DNA of 64,000 bases, from positions 62,001 to 126,000 of the forward strand of contig CACOMI010000002.1 of NCBI GenBank assembly GCA_902628275.1, in the 5' to 3' direction. Below the pieces are notes generated by a model. The model searched no databases. It saw only the letters and a list, made by a program, of their open reading frames with translations, and was not told the origin of the DNA. Position numbers and translations under genes: made by a program. Position 1 is the stretch's first letter, and each line of letters opens with the position of its first letter. The stretch is from an uncultured Pelagibacteraceae bacterium. GTDB lineage: Bacteria; Pseudomonadota; Alphaproteobacteria; Pelagibacterales; Pelagibacteraceae. Shown in pieces: positions 7,753-18,147 of the stretch.

Positions 7753-9498
7753 TTAATATTTTTTAACTTTATATGATCTTTTATTAAAAAGTGGTTCCCC
7801 ATCATTTTTTCCACCTATTAATATTCCATTAGATACATTTACCCCACCAATTCTTGTAGTAAACCGGTCAAAAAATTTCCTATCTACTTTTAATTCATCA
7901 AAGGCTTTTTGATTTTTAGTTATATTTGACAGAACGGCAGGAAAAATATCTTGAATCAATTCTACATCATTTTGTTTTATAGGAAGCTTGTCCGGCCAAT
8001 GAATCGCTAAAAATGCTCCATATCTATCTTGAACATCATACTTATCTATTAAATTAATATTAAAGTTTCTTAACACAGTACAATTTTTTGTAAGGTAGGG
8101 TCCGTGATCACCTAATAAAATAATTATAGAATTTGGATTATTATTTTTAATTGCATTAATATCATTTTTCATTTCAATGTTTGCTTTTTCCAAATTATTA
8201 AAATAATTTTGTTTTTCATTAGCTGAACATTTACCGGAATTACTTGAATGACCTGGATATCCGTTGTGAGTATATAATAATGTTGGTTTTTTTGGGTTTG
8301 AAACTAAATATTGTTTTTTTAACTTTAAATACTTGTCATAATTATAATTATCATCAAATATATCAAATCGAAATTCACCCTCATAGATTGCTTTTGTAAT
8401 AGTTTTGCCACCTATTTTTTTGACATTTGCTTTTGGATAAAATTTATCCCACGTTATTGGGTATGCACCAAAAAAATAAGGTGATTTGTATATGCTTATG
8501 GTATTGTATCCATTTTCTTTAAATACATTTAAACCAAATGCATTTCCTGACGTATAAAATCTTACATCCTTTGAAATTTTACCACTTATATCAAATATTC
8601 TTGATATTGAAGCTAATGAAGACGCAGCATTTGAATATATTCCATTATATATTTCAAATTTATTATTTTCTAAAAAATTCATTTGTTCACTATTATCAAA
8701 ACCGTAGTACTCAAGGGTTTCAATATTTGGATAAGATTCATATGCCAATATATAAATATTTCTGTTATCTACTATTTTGTTTTTTTCTTCACTAATAAAT
8801 GTTTTCAATCTATCTGCTCTTTGATTATAAACAAATTCTTGATTAGAAAATTTTTCAAAGATACTTCCAATAGCTCCTGTTAACATAAATACCAGTGTAA
8901 TCGTATAAGCTAACTTTTTTCCAAATAAATAAAAAATATAAAGAATTAAAAATGAAAAAAATAAGTAAATAAGCTGTGTAATAAATTGACTATTAAAAAA
9001 ATGACTGTTTGGATTTGAGGTTATTAAAGGCATAGCTAATATAGTAAAAGATAATGCTAACCCTGAAATCATCAACACTTTATAAGAGGATAAATAACTA
9101 AATATTGAGGGTAAAATGAAACTTAAAACAATAATAAAAATTAAAGGAATTCCAATTACAAAAAAAAAACCAAAAAAATCCAAGTACTCAATATTAATAA
9201 TAACAAATCCTATTACTGGTGACATTGGAAAAGAAATTAAAATTAAATCATTTAATTTTGGAAATTCAAAATTACGTTTAAATCTAAAGTCTTTATTTTT
9301 TATAAAAAAAAATAAAAATGTAATACTTAATATTATAAATGCTAAACCGACCAGTTTATAGCTACGTTCTAAAAATACTGCAGTAGGACCGTGAACAAGT
9401 ATATACCTTAGTAAAAATATGCAAAAGAAAACAAAAAATGCACTAATAACAAAATCTAATATAAATTGAGTAAAATTTTTGAACCTTAATGAGATCAT
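7753..9498 (-). CDS. Membrane sulfatase-like (alkaline phosphatase superfamily) protein
   Basis: N-terminal TM region, then NIYILAYESYPN, SNAASSLASISRIF and SIIILLGDHGPYL. Confidence 0.72.
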   Translation of the reverse strand: MISLRFKNFTQFILDFVISAFFVFFCIFLLRYILVHGPTAVFLERSYKLVGLAFIILSITFLFFFIKNKDFRFKRNFEFPKLNDLILISFPMSPVIGFVIINIEYLDFFGFFFVIGIPLIFIIVLSFILPSIFSYLSSYKVLMISGLALSFTILAMPLITSNPNSHFFNSQFITQLIYLFFSFLILYIFYLFGKKLAYTITLVFMLTGAIGSIFEKFSNQEFVYNQRADRLKTFISEEKNKIVDNRNIYILAYESYPNIETLEYYGFDNSEQMNFLENNKFEIYNGIYSNAASSLASISRIFDISGKISKDVRFYTSGNAFGLNVFKENGYNTISIYKSPYFFGAYPITWDKFYPKANVKKIGGKTITKAIYEGEFRFDIFDDNYNYDKYLKLKKQYLVSNPKKPTLLYTHNGYPGHSSNSGKCSANEKQNYFNNLEKANIEMKNDINAIKNNNPNSIIILLGDHGPYLTKNCTVLRNFNINLIDKYDVQDRYGAFLAIHWPDKLPIKQNDVELIQDIFPAVLSNITKNQKAFDELKVDRKFFDRFTTRIGGVNVSNGILIGGKNDGEPLFNKRSYKVKKY

Positions 9499-9540
9499 TA
9501 AATTAATATAAAAAATCTAAGATTATTTTATTTCATTTAT

Positions 9541-10365
9541 TTAGTAAAATCCTTTTTTATTAGAGTCTTTATAAAAAATTTCCTGAAGTTTGTCGTTTTC
9601 TTGTTTTTTTATTTTGAGATCATTTTTATTCATTAATGAATTTGGTCTTCCTATTTTTTGATGAAAGTTGTAATTATCTACACCTCTTGCTATTTGAACA
9701 CCATTTTTTCCAAGGATTTGCCTAACGTTTGTACCTATATAGCTTTGAATTACAAATCCAATTCTTCTATCATTACTTTTATTGATGCCTGATCCATGAA
9801 CTATTCTAGGGTGATGTAAAGACATTTGCCCTGCTTTAAGCTCAATAGACCGAACTTCGTTTTCAGGAACATTTTCAACTGTTTGACCTCTAGTCAGTAA
9901 ATTTCCTTCATTAAATTTTTCATTATGATCTTTAATTTCTAAGTGTGATTTAGGCCACATTTTCATGCAGCCATTTTTCTCGTAGGAGTCGGTTAATGCA
10001 ACCCAGGCTGTAACCCAATTATGAGGTTCTAATCCAATATATTTAGCATCCTGATGATAACTAACAAATCCTTTTTCTTTTGGATTTTTTATAAATAAAG
10101 TAGTGCTACAAACTAAAATATTTTTCCCAATTATACTTTCTACAGCATCTAAAATTTTTGAGTCATGAACAATCGAGTCTAACTTTGGTGAAATTAGATG
10201 CACATTATATCTACCCGATTTATCAATCTCATTTGGTAATTTATTCTCAATTAATTCTATTTCAATTCTAGTCTCAAGGGCCTCACTTTTAGTCAGTATA
10301 TCTATCGGAGCTATATAACCTAGGTCATTATATTGTTTAAGTTGATTTGAATTTAAATAAGCCAT
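9541..10365 (-). CDS. Phytanoyl-CoA dioxygenase (PhyH) family 2OG-Fe(II) oxygenase
   Basis: VSYHQDAKYIGLEPHNWVTAWVALTDSYEKNGCMKMWPKSH...LKAGQMSLHHPRIVHGSGINKSNDRRIGFVIQ: HxD...H facial triad and PhyH spacing. Confidence 0.9.
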   Translation of the reverse strand: MAYLNSNQLKQYNDLGYIAPIDILTKSEALETRIEIELIENKLPNEIDKSGRYNVHLISPKLDSIVHDSKILDAVESIIGKNILVCSTTLFIKNPKEKGFVSYHQDAKYIGLEPHNWVTAWVALTDSYEKNGCMKMWPKSHLEIKDHNEKFNEGNLLTRGQTVENVPENEVRSIELKAGQMSLHHPRIVHGSGINKSNDRRIGFVIQSYIGTNVRQILGKNGVQIARGVDNYNFHQKIGRPNSLMNKNDLKIKKQENDKLQEIFYKDSNKKGFY

Positions 10366-10379
10366 ATGTTTTTTAATTT

Positions 10380-11153
10380 ATGAGTATTACTATATCATCG
10401 ATTTATTTTTCTCCTGTAAAATCTATTTCTTTCCAACAAATAAGCAAATGCCAAATTAAAAAAAATATTGGTATTATAAATGATAGGTTATTTGCGTTCT
10501 CAAGATTAGTAGGGCGTAGAAAAGCACAAATAATGGAAGATGATCCTAGTGTGAGAAAGTTAAGTAATTTTCTTACATTAAAGAATACACCTATATTAAA
10601 TAAATATTTATTTGAGTACAATAAAGATAAGTTAGAATTATTTAAAAACAAAAAAAAATTAGCCTCAATTGATCCAAGTAATTTAAATAAAATAAGGTTA
10701 TTAGAAAAAGAAATTTCAAATTTACATAGTTTAGTAAAAAGTCCTATATTTTTACTAAAAAACGAAAATAAACCATTCTTCGATACTAATAGTGGCGGAG
10801 AAGTCATGAACTCAATATCCTTAATAAATCATAATAGTATTAAAGATATTGAAGATAAAATTAGACAGAAAATAGAATATCAGAGATTTAGAGGAAATTT
10901 TTATATAGAAGGTTTACCAGCTTGGAAGGAGAGAGACTTGTTAGGTAAAATTATTCAAATTAGTGGATTATCTTTTAGAGTTGATGAAAATATACCTAGA
11001 TGTTCAGCAACTAATTTAAGACCTAAAACAGATAAATCTACTTTTAATTTGCCTCAAAAATTAAAACAGATTTATGGACATTCAGATCTAGGGGTTTATA
11101 TTTTGCCCTTACATGATGGTGAAGTGTCTTGTGGTGATCAAGTTAAATTTTAA
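10380..11153 (+). CDS. MOSC domain-containing protein
   Basis: ISSIYFSPVKSISF...FRGNFYIEGLPAWKERDLLGKIIQISGLSFRVDENIPRCSATNLRP...YGHSDLGVYILPLHDGEVSCGDQV. Confidence 0.85.
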   Translation: MSITISSIYFSPVKSISFQQISKCQIKKNIGIINDRLFAFSRLVGRRKAQIMEDDPSVRKLSNFLTLKNTPILNKYLFEYNKDKLELFKNKKKLASIDPSNLNKIRLLEKEISNLHSLVKSPIFLLKNENKPFFDTNSGGEVMNSISLINHNSIKDIEDKIRQKIEYQRFRGNFYIEGLPAWKERDLLGKIIQISGLSFRVDENIPRCSATNLRPKTDKSTFNLPQKLKQIYGHSDLGVYILPLHDGEVSCGDQVKF

Positions 11154-12472
11154 CCTAAAGATTTTGGTTTTTCACTTTCAAAATCATAATGAATATTATT
11201 TTCTAGATTTGCAGGAGAATCTGGATCTAGCTCTAATCCAGCAGGTGTAATTGTTGCTGGAACAGGTGTAAATGTTGAGTCTGGGTTTTCAACAGTTTCT
11301 CTAATTTTCATTCTATATAAACCAAATCCACCTATTATTGCATGGGCAATAATTAAAAAAATAAATAAACCATTTATTCCAAACCATTCCATAAATATAG
11401 CGCATAAAATTGGACCACTTATTGCCCCGACACCAAAAATGAATTGTAAACCACCTCCTGCTGCTACAAATTTTGATTTAGGAACAAAGTCATTTGTATG
11501 AGCAAGATTTAGTGAAAACAAAGGAAGACATAAACTTGAATACAATCCTACTGAAATAAAAAATATAATTTTTTTAAAACTAAATTCATTCATATAATAA
11601 ATATTTTGAATGGGATCATTTGAAGTTAAAATTGAAATAAAAGCTAAAATACAACTTCCAAAAGTTGTTATTATAATTACTTTTCTTCTATCAAATGAAT
11701 CTGAAAAATAACCAATTGGGCCTTGACCAATTACCCCTGCGATTGTTGCTATAAATAAAAGTATTGAAGTTTCAGCTAAAGTGAATTTTGCAAGAGTTGC
11801 GTAAACAGAAATTAAAGAAAAGAATGCTGCATGAATAATACCAGTAAAGAATGAACTCAATGAACCGAGAGGAGAAATCTTATATAATTCTTTAATGCTT
11901 ATTGTTTCTATCTTTTTAAATTTGGGTGCAGGTCTTTTAGTTAATAAAATAGGAACAAGAGCCACAGAAAGTAAAATAGAAACTAAAATAAAAGGCTCAT
12001 AATCTTCAGGTTTACTTAGGTTAAGTAACAACATTCCAATAGCCAAACCAAAATAAATTACCATCATGTAGGCCGATAATAGTTGTCCTCTATTTTTATT
12101 AGTTGCTCTATCATTTAACCAGCTTTCAGTCACAACATAACAACTAACTAAACTTATACCTGTTATAAATCTGCTGATTGTCCACATAAATGGATTTACA
12201 TAAACTACAGCAATTAATGCACTCAAAGATGCAAGAGAAGCAAATGCAGCAAATACTCTAATATGACCAACTTTTGAGACAAAATTAGGTGTTGTTTTTG
12301 AGCCAACAAAATAACCAACAAAGTATCCAGACATGAAGATTCCAGTTGTAAAAACACTAAAATCTTCAATTACAGATCTAATACCCATGACTTGCAATTG
12401 CAACCCATGACCAATCATCATCACTCCTATACCAATGAATAAAGCCCAAGATTTTTTTACTTCTTTCTGCAT
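11150..12472 (-). CDS. MFS transporter (YcaD/UMF2-like)
   Basis: 12-TM-like 440 aa protein: GYFVGYFVGSKTTPNFVSKVGHIRVFAAFASLASL, SCYVVTESWLNDRATNKNRGQLLSAYMMV. Confidence 0.82.
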   Translation of the reverse strand: MQKEVKKSWALFIGIGVMMIGHGLQLQVMGIRSVIEDFSVFTTGIFMSGYFVGYFVGSKTTPNFVSKVGHIRVFAAFASLASLSALIAVVYVNPFMWTISRFITGISLVSCYVVTESWLNDRATNKNRGQLLSAYMMVIYFGLAIGMLLLNLSKPEDYEPFILVSILLSVALVPILLTKRPAPKFKKIETISIKELYKISPLGSLSSFFTGIIHAAFFSLISVYATLAKFTLAETSILLFIATIAGVIGQGPIGYFSDSFDRRKVIIITTFGSCILAFISILTSNDPIQNIYYMNEFSFKKIIFFISVGLYSSLCLPLFSLNLAHTNDFVPKSKFVAAGGGLQFIFGVGAISGPILCAIFMEWFGINGLFIFLIIAHAIIGGFGLYRMKIRETVENPDSTFTPVPATITPAGLELDPDSPANLENNIHYDFESEKPKSLG

Positions 12473-12496
12473 TTTATTATTTTTAATAATTGGAGG

Positions 12497-13390
12497 CTAA
12501 GTAGTTTTCGTTTGTGTTTTTTTTATGGCTAGTAAAGAATGAATTGCTATAGTGATAATGATAACTATACCCCCATAGATAGTCTCATTTGAAGGTTGTT
12601 CCTTAATGACCATCCAAACCCACAAGGGTCCAAGAATTGTCTCAAGAAGAAAAAATAAATTTACTTCGGCTGCTGTTATAAATCTTGGTGCTATAGTCAC
12701 TAAAACAAATGGTATAGCTACACACATCACACACATTAAAGGTATATAAAAAAGATCATTTCCCACTAAAGAGAAATCTTTAACGAAGAAAAATGCAAAT
12801 ATTGCAACACAGGATTTTCCAATTACAGCTGCAGGCACTAGATCAGTCGATTTTGCATATCTTGCAATGTTAGCATTACAGGCCAATCCAAATGAAGTGA
12901 TTAAACCAAATAGATCTCCATAAAAGTTACCTAAGCTCAACGAATCATAAAAAATATAAACACAAGCAATAAATGTAATAATTATTGCAATCCAAGTCTT
13001 ATTATCTGGTTTTTCTTTTAAGAAAATAGCTCCTAATATTGCAGAGAGCATTGGAGCAAGTGCCACCATTAATAATGTGTTAGCAACATTAGTGTTTTGT
13101 ATTGAGATAATAAAAGTAATATTACAAATAGAAAAACTAATTACATAAAAAATTCCAGGGTAACCAATTTTAAACAAAGCTTTAACAAAATTATTTTTAT
13201 AAAAAAAAATAAGCCCAATAAGGACTACAAAAAATGGTATAGCCCCCCTATAAAAAAGCATTCCCCATGTTTCAATATTAGATAATCTAATGAGTAAGGA
13301 ATCAGGAGTTATAAACATAATTGCAACAAATGCCATTAGTGAACCTTTTTGTTGATTAGTTAAATTATTCACGCCTTTAGTTCTTTCCAA
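12497..13390 (-). CDS. DMT superfamily (EamA) transporter
   Basis: About 10 TM segments with duplicated EamA-like halves (NTLLMVALAPMLSAILGAIFLKEKPDNKTWIAI; ITAAEVNLFFLLETILGPLWVWMVIKEQPSNETIYGG). Confidence 0.85.
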   Translation of the reverse strand: MERTKGVNNLTNQQKGSLMAFVAIMFITPDSLLIRLSNIETWGMLFYRGAIPFFVVLIGLIFFYKNNFVKALFKIGYPGIFYVISFSICNITFIISIQNTNVANTLLMVALAPMLSAILGAIFLKEKPDNKTWIAIIITFIACVYIFYDSLSLGNFYGDLFGLITSFGLACNANIARYAKSTDLVPAAVIGKSCVAIFAFFFVKDFSLVGNDLFYIPLMCVMCVAIPFVLVTIAPRFITAAEVNLFFLLETILGPLWVWMVIKEQPSNETIYGGIVIIITIAIHSLLAIKKTQTKTT

Positions 13391-14295
13391 AAAGTTTTAG
13401 CTAAATTTATTCCTGAGATATCAAAAAGGGACTTGAGTCCAGTTGGAGATGTTACGTTAATATCTCCATTTAGCTTTTGATCTATAAAATCAATACCTGC
13501 AAAAAAAATATTTTCTTTTTTCAAATCCTTTGCAATTATTTTTGAAATTTTATTTTCAATATTAGTTAACTTTATATTAATTGGTATTGCTCCTTTACTC
13601 ATATTGCTCAAAAATGAACCCTTTTTTGGAACTCTTGAAATTGCACCACATATTTTTCCATTTATAATAAAAACTCTCTTGTCTCCTTTACTTATTTTAG
13701 GAAGAAATTTTTGACACATAATATAATCATGCTTTTTAATAAATTTATTAATATGTTTTACATCAAATTTATTTAGTAAATGAACATCATTACCACTGAA
13801 ACTATGAATAGGTTTTAATATAATTTTTTTGTGTTTCTTTATAAAAGTTTTAATTTCACTTAAATCTCTAGTGAAAATTGTGTTAGGCATAAATTTTTGA
13901 TATTTTGCTGAGTACAATTTTTCAGAAATATTTCTTATAGAAGTAGGATTGTTTATTATTTTAACTTTACTCTTAATTCTATCTAGTATGTACGTAGTTG
14001 ATATATATTCAAGATTAAAAGGGGGATCCTGGCGAATTAAAATAAACTTACAATTTGTAAGATTTAGCGTTTGTCTTTTTAATATTTTAAAAAATTTTTT
14101 ATTTTCATAATTGAATTTAATAAAAAAACCTTTAGCAATAACTTTTGAATTTAAAATTGAAAGATTTTTTGGGTTATAATAGAAAATTTTATATTTTTTA
14201 CTCTGAATTTCATTTGCTAGAAAAACACTTGTATCAGTTTTAGGATTTAATTTTGAAGGATCGTTTCCTTGAATTGCAATAATTTTACTAGTCAT
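13369..14295 (-). CDS. gshB: Glutathione synthase
   Basis: ATP-grasp protein (LIRQDPPFNLEYISTTYILD, NNPTSIRNISEKLYSAKY, NVTSPTGLKSLFDISGINLAK) directly downstream of gshA. Confidence 0.92.
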   Translation of the reverse strand: MTSKIIAIQGNDPSKLNPKTDTSVFLANEIQSKKYKIFYYNPKNLSILNSKVIAKGFFIKFNYENKKFFKILKRQTLNLTNCKFILIRQDPPFNLEYISTTYILDRIKSKVKIINNPTSIRNISEKLYSAKYQKFMPNTIFTRDLSEIKTFIKKHKKIILKPIHSFSGNDVHLLNKFDVKHINKFIKKHDYIMCQKFLPKISKGDKRVFIINGKICGAISRVPKKGSFLSNMSKGAIPINIKLTNIENKISKIIAKDLKKENIFFAGIDFIDQKLNGDINVTSPTGLKSLFDISGINLAKTFWKELKA

Positions 14296-15574
14296 ACAAT
14301 TCTTCTAAATTTTCGTTATTTGAAAATTTATCAATCATATAATCTGCATTTGTTGATTTATTAAAAATGACCTTTTTTAAATGATTTAAAAAAAGAGTCT
14401 CATTCTTTCCTTTTTTACTTAACATATCTCTATTATTAAGACCCTTACGTGAAAGATCTAGTAAAGTAGAAGCCCAATAATGCAAATCCTTGCCCATTAA
14501 TTCTGTATTAAAACCCTTTCTTGGAGCTTCAAGATAGGCATTAATAATTTTATCTTTATCCCATTTATTAATTAATTCATGTACTTCATCTAAATTTCCG
14601 TAAAGCAATCCAATAAAAAAAGCTGGTCCAGAACATAGACAATCCCATCCACAAGTATCCATAGATCTTAATTCTATGTATTTTTTTAACCTATTTTCTG
14701 TAAATATCGTACTCAAATGAATGGTTAAGTCGTTTTCTGTCGGTAGTCTATTTTCAATTTCATTAATTTCACCATTCATAAAATCATTGAATGTATAATT
14801 AGATCCGGATAAATATTTGTCCTCATGTTGAATAAAAAGAATTGGAAATTTCATTACAAATTCAGCATATTTCTCAAAATTTAAATTTTCAAAAAATAAG
14901 TTTGGTAGTCCACCTCTTGAAGTGCTTTGCCATACTTTTGATCTATAAGATAAATAATTACTATTTTTTTTTTCAACTATAGATGAATTAGCAAATAGAG
15001 CTATTGTAATTGGAACTATAGAATTTGTTATTAGAAATTTTTTTTTAAAATCTTCTTCGCTATTATAATCTATATTAAGTTGAGTTCCACATGTTCTATA
15101 CATCATATCTAGACTTAACTCACCACCCAAAGGCATACTTTTCGTCATTAGTTTGTATCTTTCCTTAGGATTATTCGGAATTTCTTCTAATTTAGAGAAC
15201 GGATCAAAGCCTGAGCTTACAATTTTAATATTTAATTTCTTTGTTACCTGTTCTAGTTCGAATAAATAATCTTGAGACTCGGCACATGCTTCGTGCATAT
15301 GATTTAATTTATCTCCAGATAATTCAATTTGATTTCCTGGCTCAAGAGTAATATTTTTTCCATCTTTATTTAATCCAATAATATTTTCTTTTTCTAAGAT
15401 TGGCTTCCAACCAAATTCTTGAAGAGCTCGAAACATTTCTTTTATTTTTACATAATCAACTCTTTTATTGTTATAAAAAAGAAACTTTTCATGTTCGATA
15501 CCAATTTTAAAATTATTTGTATTTTTGGTACCAGATTTAAAATATTCTATTATATGCTCTTTTGATTTAATCAT
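14288..15574 (-). CDS. gshA: Glutamate-cysteine ligase (GCS2/plant-alphaproteobacterial type)
   Basis: FKIGIEHEKFLF, LEPGNQIELSGDKLNHMHEACAE, MMYRTCGTQLNIDY, LRSMDTCGWDCLCSGPAFFIGLLYG. Confidence 0.93.
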   Translation of the reverse strand: MIKSKEHIIEYFKSGTKNTNNFKIGIEHEKFLFYNNKRVDYVKIKEMFRALQEFGWKPILEKENIIGLNKDGKNITLEPGNQIELSGDKLNHMHEACAESQDYLFELEQVTKKLNIKIVSSGFDPFSKLEEIPNNPKERYKLMTKSMPLGGELSLDMMYRTCGTQLNIDYNSEEDFKKKFLITNSIVPITIALFANSSIVEKKNSNYLSYRSKVWQSTSRGGLPNLFFENLNFEKYAEFVMKFPILFIQHEDKYLSGSNYTFNDFMNGEINEIENRLPTENDLTIHLSTIFTENRLKKYIELRSMDTCGWDCLCSGPAFFIGLLYGNLDEVHELINKWDKDKIINAYLEAPRKGFNTELMGKDLHYWASTLLDLSRKGLNNRDMLSKKGKNETLFLNHLKKVIFNKSTNADYMIDKFSNNENLEELYD

Positions 15575-15604
15575 TATTTCTTAGATAGTTATTTATTAAG
15601 TTAT

Positions 15605-16162
15605 TTAAACAAAATAATACGGATCTCTGGCAAATATTCTTTCAACCATTGGAGAGAAATCCTCTAAACTCATAGATTTATAATTTGGATCAAATGAAGA
15701 TTGATCATATTTTTCACAAAAATCTACTGTTGCATTATAATATTTATGATCTTTAAATTTGTCTCTTGCATTTCTATCGCCACCTAAGTGATGAGCACTA
15801 TAAAATGTTTGGAATAGACCATGATGTTTAATTATCCAATATGTTTTTTCAGATACGTAAGGTCTAATTATAGATGCAGCGTATTGTGAATGGTTCATTG
15901 GAGCCAAGTCGTCTCCTATATCATGTAAAAGTGTTGCTACTACCATTTCCTCACTTTCTCCAGATTTATATGCTCTAGTTGCTGCCTGTAATGAATGCTC
16001 TAATCTTGTAATTTTATAACCTTCTAATGTTGTGGTTTGCTCAGAAAGATATTTTAATATTCTCTTAGCAGTGTTTCTCTCAAATTTTTTTTCATATTTT
16101 TCTAAAAGTTGATAATCTTCTTTATTACCATATTTCATTTGAGTAAAATTAACTTTTTTCAT
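15605..16162 (-). CDS. HD-domain protein (PhnZ/TmpB-like oxygenase or phosphohydrolase)
   Basis: LEHSLQAATRAYKSGESEEMVVATLLHDIGDDL...HHGLFQTFYSAHHLGG: HD metal motif with an upstream LEHSLQ histidine. Confidence 0.8.
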   Translation of the reverse strand: MKKVNFTQMKYGNKEDYQLLEKYEKKFERNTAKRILKYLSEQTTTLEGYKITRLEHSLQAATRAYKSGESEEMVVATLLHDIGDDLAPMNHSQYAASIIRPYVSEKTYWIIKHHGLFQTFYSAHHLGGDRNARDKFKDHKYYNATVDFCEKYDQSSFDPNYKSMSLEDFSPMVERIFARDPYYFV

Positions 16163-16163
16163 A

Positions 16164-17645
16164 TTAAACTTTTGACACAGAACTTAATAAAGAAAGTTGA
16201 GTAATCTTATTGTCTCCTAATTCGTCTACTAATTCAACAGGATAATCTCCAGTAAAATAATGATCTGTTAATTGAGGGTAACTTTCATTTCTTTTTTTAA
16301 AATTAAGAGCTTTATATAATCCATCTATTGATAAAAACTTTAAAGATTTAGCGCCTATATATTCACAAATCTCATCATTACTTTTATTAGCTGCTAATAA
16401 TTCTTTTTTGGTAGGTGTATCAACACCATAAAAGTCAGGATATTTTATTTCTGGACATGCAATTTTAACATGAACTTCTTTTGCACCAGCATCATATAGC
16501 ATTTTCACAATTTTATATGATGTCGTTCCTCTAACAAGAGAGTCATCAATTAGAATTATTTTTTTATTTTTTATAGTTGTTTGATTAGCATTTAATTTTA
16601 ATTTTACACCTAGGCTTCTAATTTTTTGGCTTGGTTCGATGAAAGTTCTTCCAACATAATGATTTCTAATTAATCCATGCTCAAAATTTATTTTCAATTC
16701 TTGTGCAAAACCCATAGCAGCAGCATTTCCAGAATCTGGAACTGGTACTACTATATCTGCGTCTGTATTATTTTCTTTTGCAAGTTCTCTACCGATATTT
16801 TTTCTATGTTCATAAGCCGTTTTACCCCCTATAAGACTGTCTGGTCTTGAAAAATAAATATACTCAAACACACATGGTCTAACTTTTTTAACAGGGAACG
16901 GTTTAATACTTTTCAGTTCATTATTTTCAATTAAAACTATCTCACCATTCTCAACTTCTCTTAGAAATTTTGCACCAATAATATCAAAAGCACATGTCTC
17001 GGATGCTAAAACATAACTATTCTTAAGTTTACCAATTACTAATGGTCTAATACCATAGGGATCTCTAACTCCAATTAATGAGTTTTGAGTTAACATAACT
17101 AAAGCATAGCCACCTTGAATCTGAAAAATTGCATCAATTACTTTGTCAATTGTTTCTGGTCTTTTTGATTTAGCAATTAATTGAACAATCGTCTCAGTAT
17201 CTGATGTCGTATAAAATATAGCTCCATCCTCTACTAGTTTATTTCTCAAAGATATTGAATTAGTAAGATTTCCATTATGTGCAACCCCAATCCCACCTGC
17301 ATTTGTATCAGCAAAAAAAGGTTGTATATTTCTTAAAATATTGTTTCCCGTTGTACTATATCTGTTATGGCCAATAGCATAATTTCCTTTAAGATTATTT
17401 AGCACTTCTTCTTTATTAAAATTGTCACCAACTAACCCAAATCTTTTTTCTGAATAATATTTTTCTCCATCAAAAGTAACTATTCCGCAACCTTCTTGAC
17501 CCCTATGTTGTAAAGCATGCAATCCAAGGGCTGTGAGAGCTGACGCATCCCTTGTATTGCTAATACCAAAAACTCCACATTCTTCCTTAAATCTTGGATT
17601 ATATTTCTTTAATTTTCTCTTTAGAATCTTGATATGTTTTTTCAT
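16164..17645 (-). CDS. purF: Amidophosphoribosyltransferase
   Basis: ECGVFGI N-terminal nucleophile, LHALQHRGQEGCGIVTFD, IGHNRYSTTG, IILIDDSLVRGTTS. Confidence 0.98.
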   Translation of the reverse strand: MKKHIKILKRKLKKYNPRFKEECGVFGISNTRDASALTALGLHALQHRGQEGCGIVTFDGEKYYSEKRFGLVGDNFNKEEVLNNLKGNYAIGHNRYSTTGNNILRNIQPFFADTNAGGIGVAHNGNLTNSISLRNKLVEDGAIFYTTSDTETIVQLIAKSKRPETIDKVIDAIFQIQGGYALVMLTQNSLIGVRDPYGIRPLVIGKLKNSYVLASETCAFDIIGAKFLREVENGEIVLIENNELKSIKPFPVKKVRPCVFEYIYFSRPDSLIGGKTAYEHRKNIGRELAKENNTDADIVVPVPDSGNAAAMGFAQELKINFEHGLIRNHYVGRTFIEPSQKIRSLGVKLKLNANQTTIKNKKIILIDDSLVRGTTSYKIVKMLYDAGAKEVHVKIACPEIKYPDFYGVDTPTKKELLAANKSNDEICEYIGAKSLKFLSIDGLYKALNFKKRNESYPQLTDHYFTGDYPVELVDELGDNKITQLSLLSSVSKV

Positions 17646-18147
17646 TAGGAAATTCTTTTATCAGATAACTACTACCTTTTACCAAATATGGAAAGATGTA
17701 TGATTTATCAAAATTTATTGGCCATTTATCATAATTATAAACGATATGAATACCTGAAAAGACACAAATAGAAATAATGTAAGCCCTTATAAAACCAAAA
17801 AAGAATCCAAATGTAGTATCTAAGCTACCGATTCCTGTATACCTTACAGCTTTACTAACTCCTTTGTTAACTAATAAAATTAAAAAGATAATAACTACAA
17901 ATATTATTATTCCCAAACCAATATCAAGCACATACTCATTATCAATTATATCTTTTACATAAGGTTTGATTTTTGGAAATAGAATTAATGTAATTATGTA
18001 TGCTAGCAACCATTTGGCCATTGAGAGGATGCTTAAAACGAAGCCCTTTTTATAACAATTTATCAAAGAAAGGATTGTTAAGATTAAATAAATTAAATCA
18101 ATTATTGAGATTGCTTTATAAAAATCTTCTATGATATCTAGCATCAA
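17599..18147 (-). CDS. cvpA: CvpA family membrane protein
   Basis: 4-TM protein immediately upstream of purF; SIIDLIYLILTILSLINCYKKGFVLSILSM and DTTFGFFFGFIRAYII. Confidence 0.9.
   Translation of the reverse strand: MMLDIIEDFYKAISIIDLIYLILTILSLINCYKKGFVLSILSMAKWLLAYIITLILFPKIKPYVKDIIDNEYVLDIGLGIIIFVVIIFLILLVNKGVSKAVRYTGIGSLDTTFGFFFGFIRAYIISICVFSGIHIVYNYDKWPINFDKSYIFPYLVKGSSYLIKEFPNEKTYQDSKEKIKEI

Noticed and set aside
8538-9361. Plus-strand ORFs inside the sulfatase-like gene
   Set aside because: Antisense, Phe/Ile/Lys-rich composition expected from AT-rich DNA; the minus-strand protein is clearly coding.
1-13390. A complete saxitoxin-like biosynthetic cluster
   Set aside because: Only G/I/J/K-like parts are present. 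The PhyH and transporters could be loosely compared with sxtS and export genes, but no sxtA PKS or Rieske oxygenase is visible, and PhyH is a very common family.
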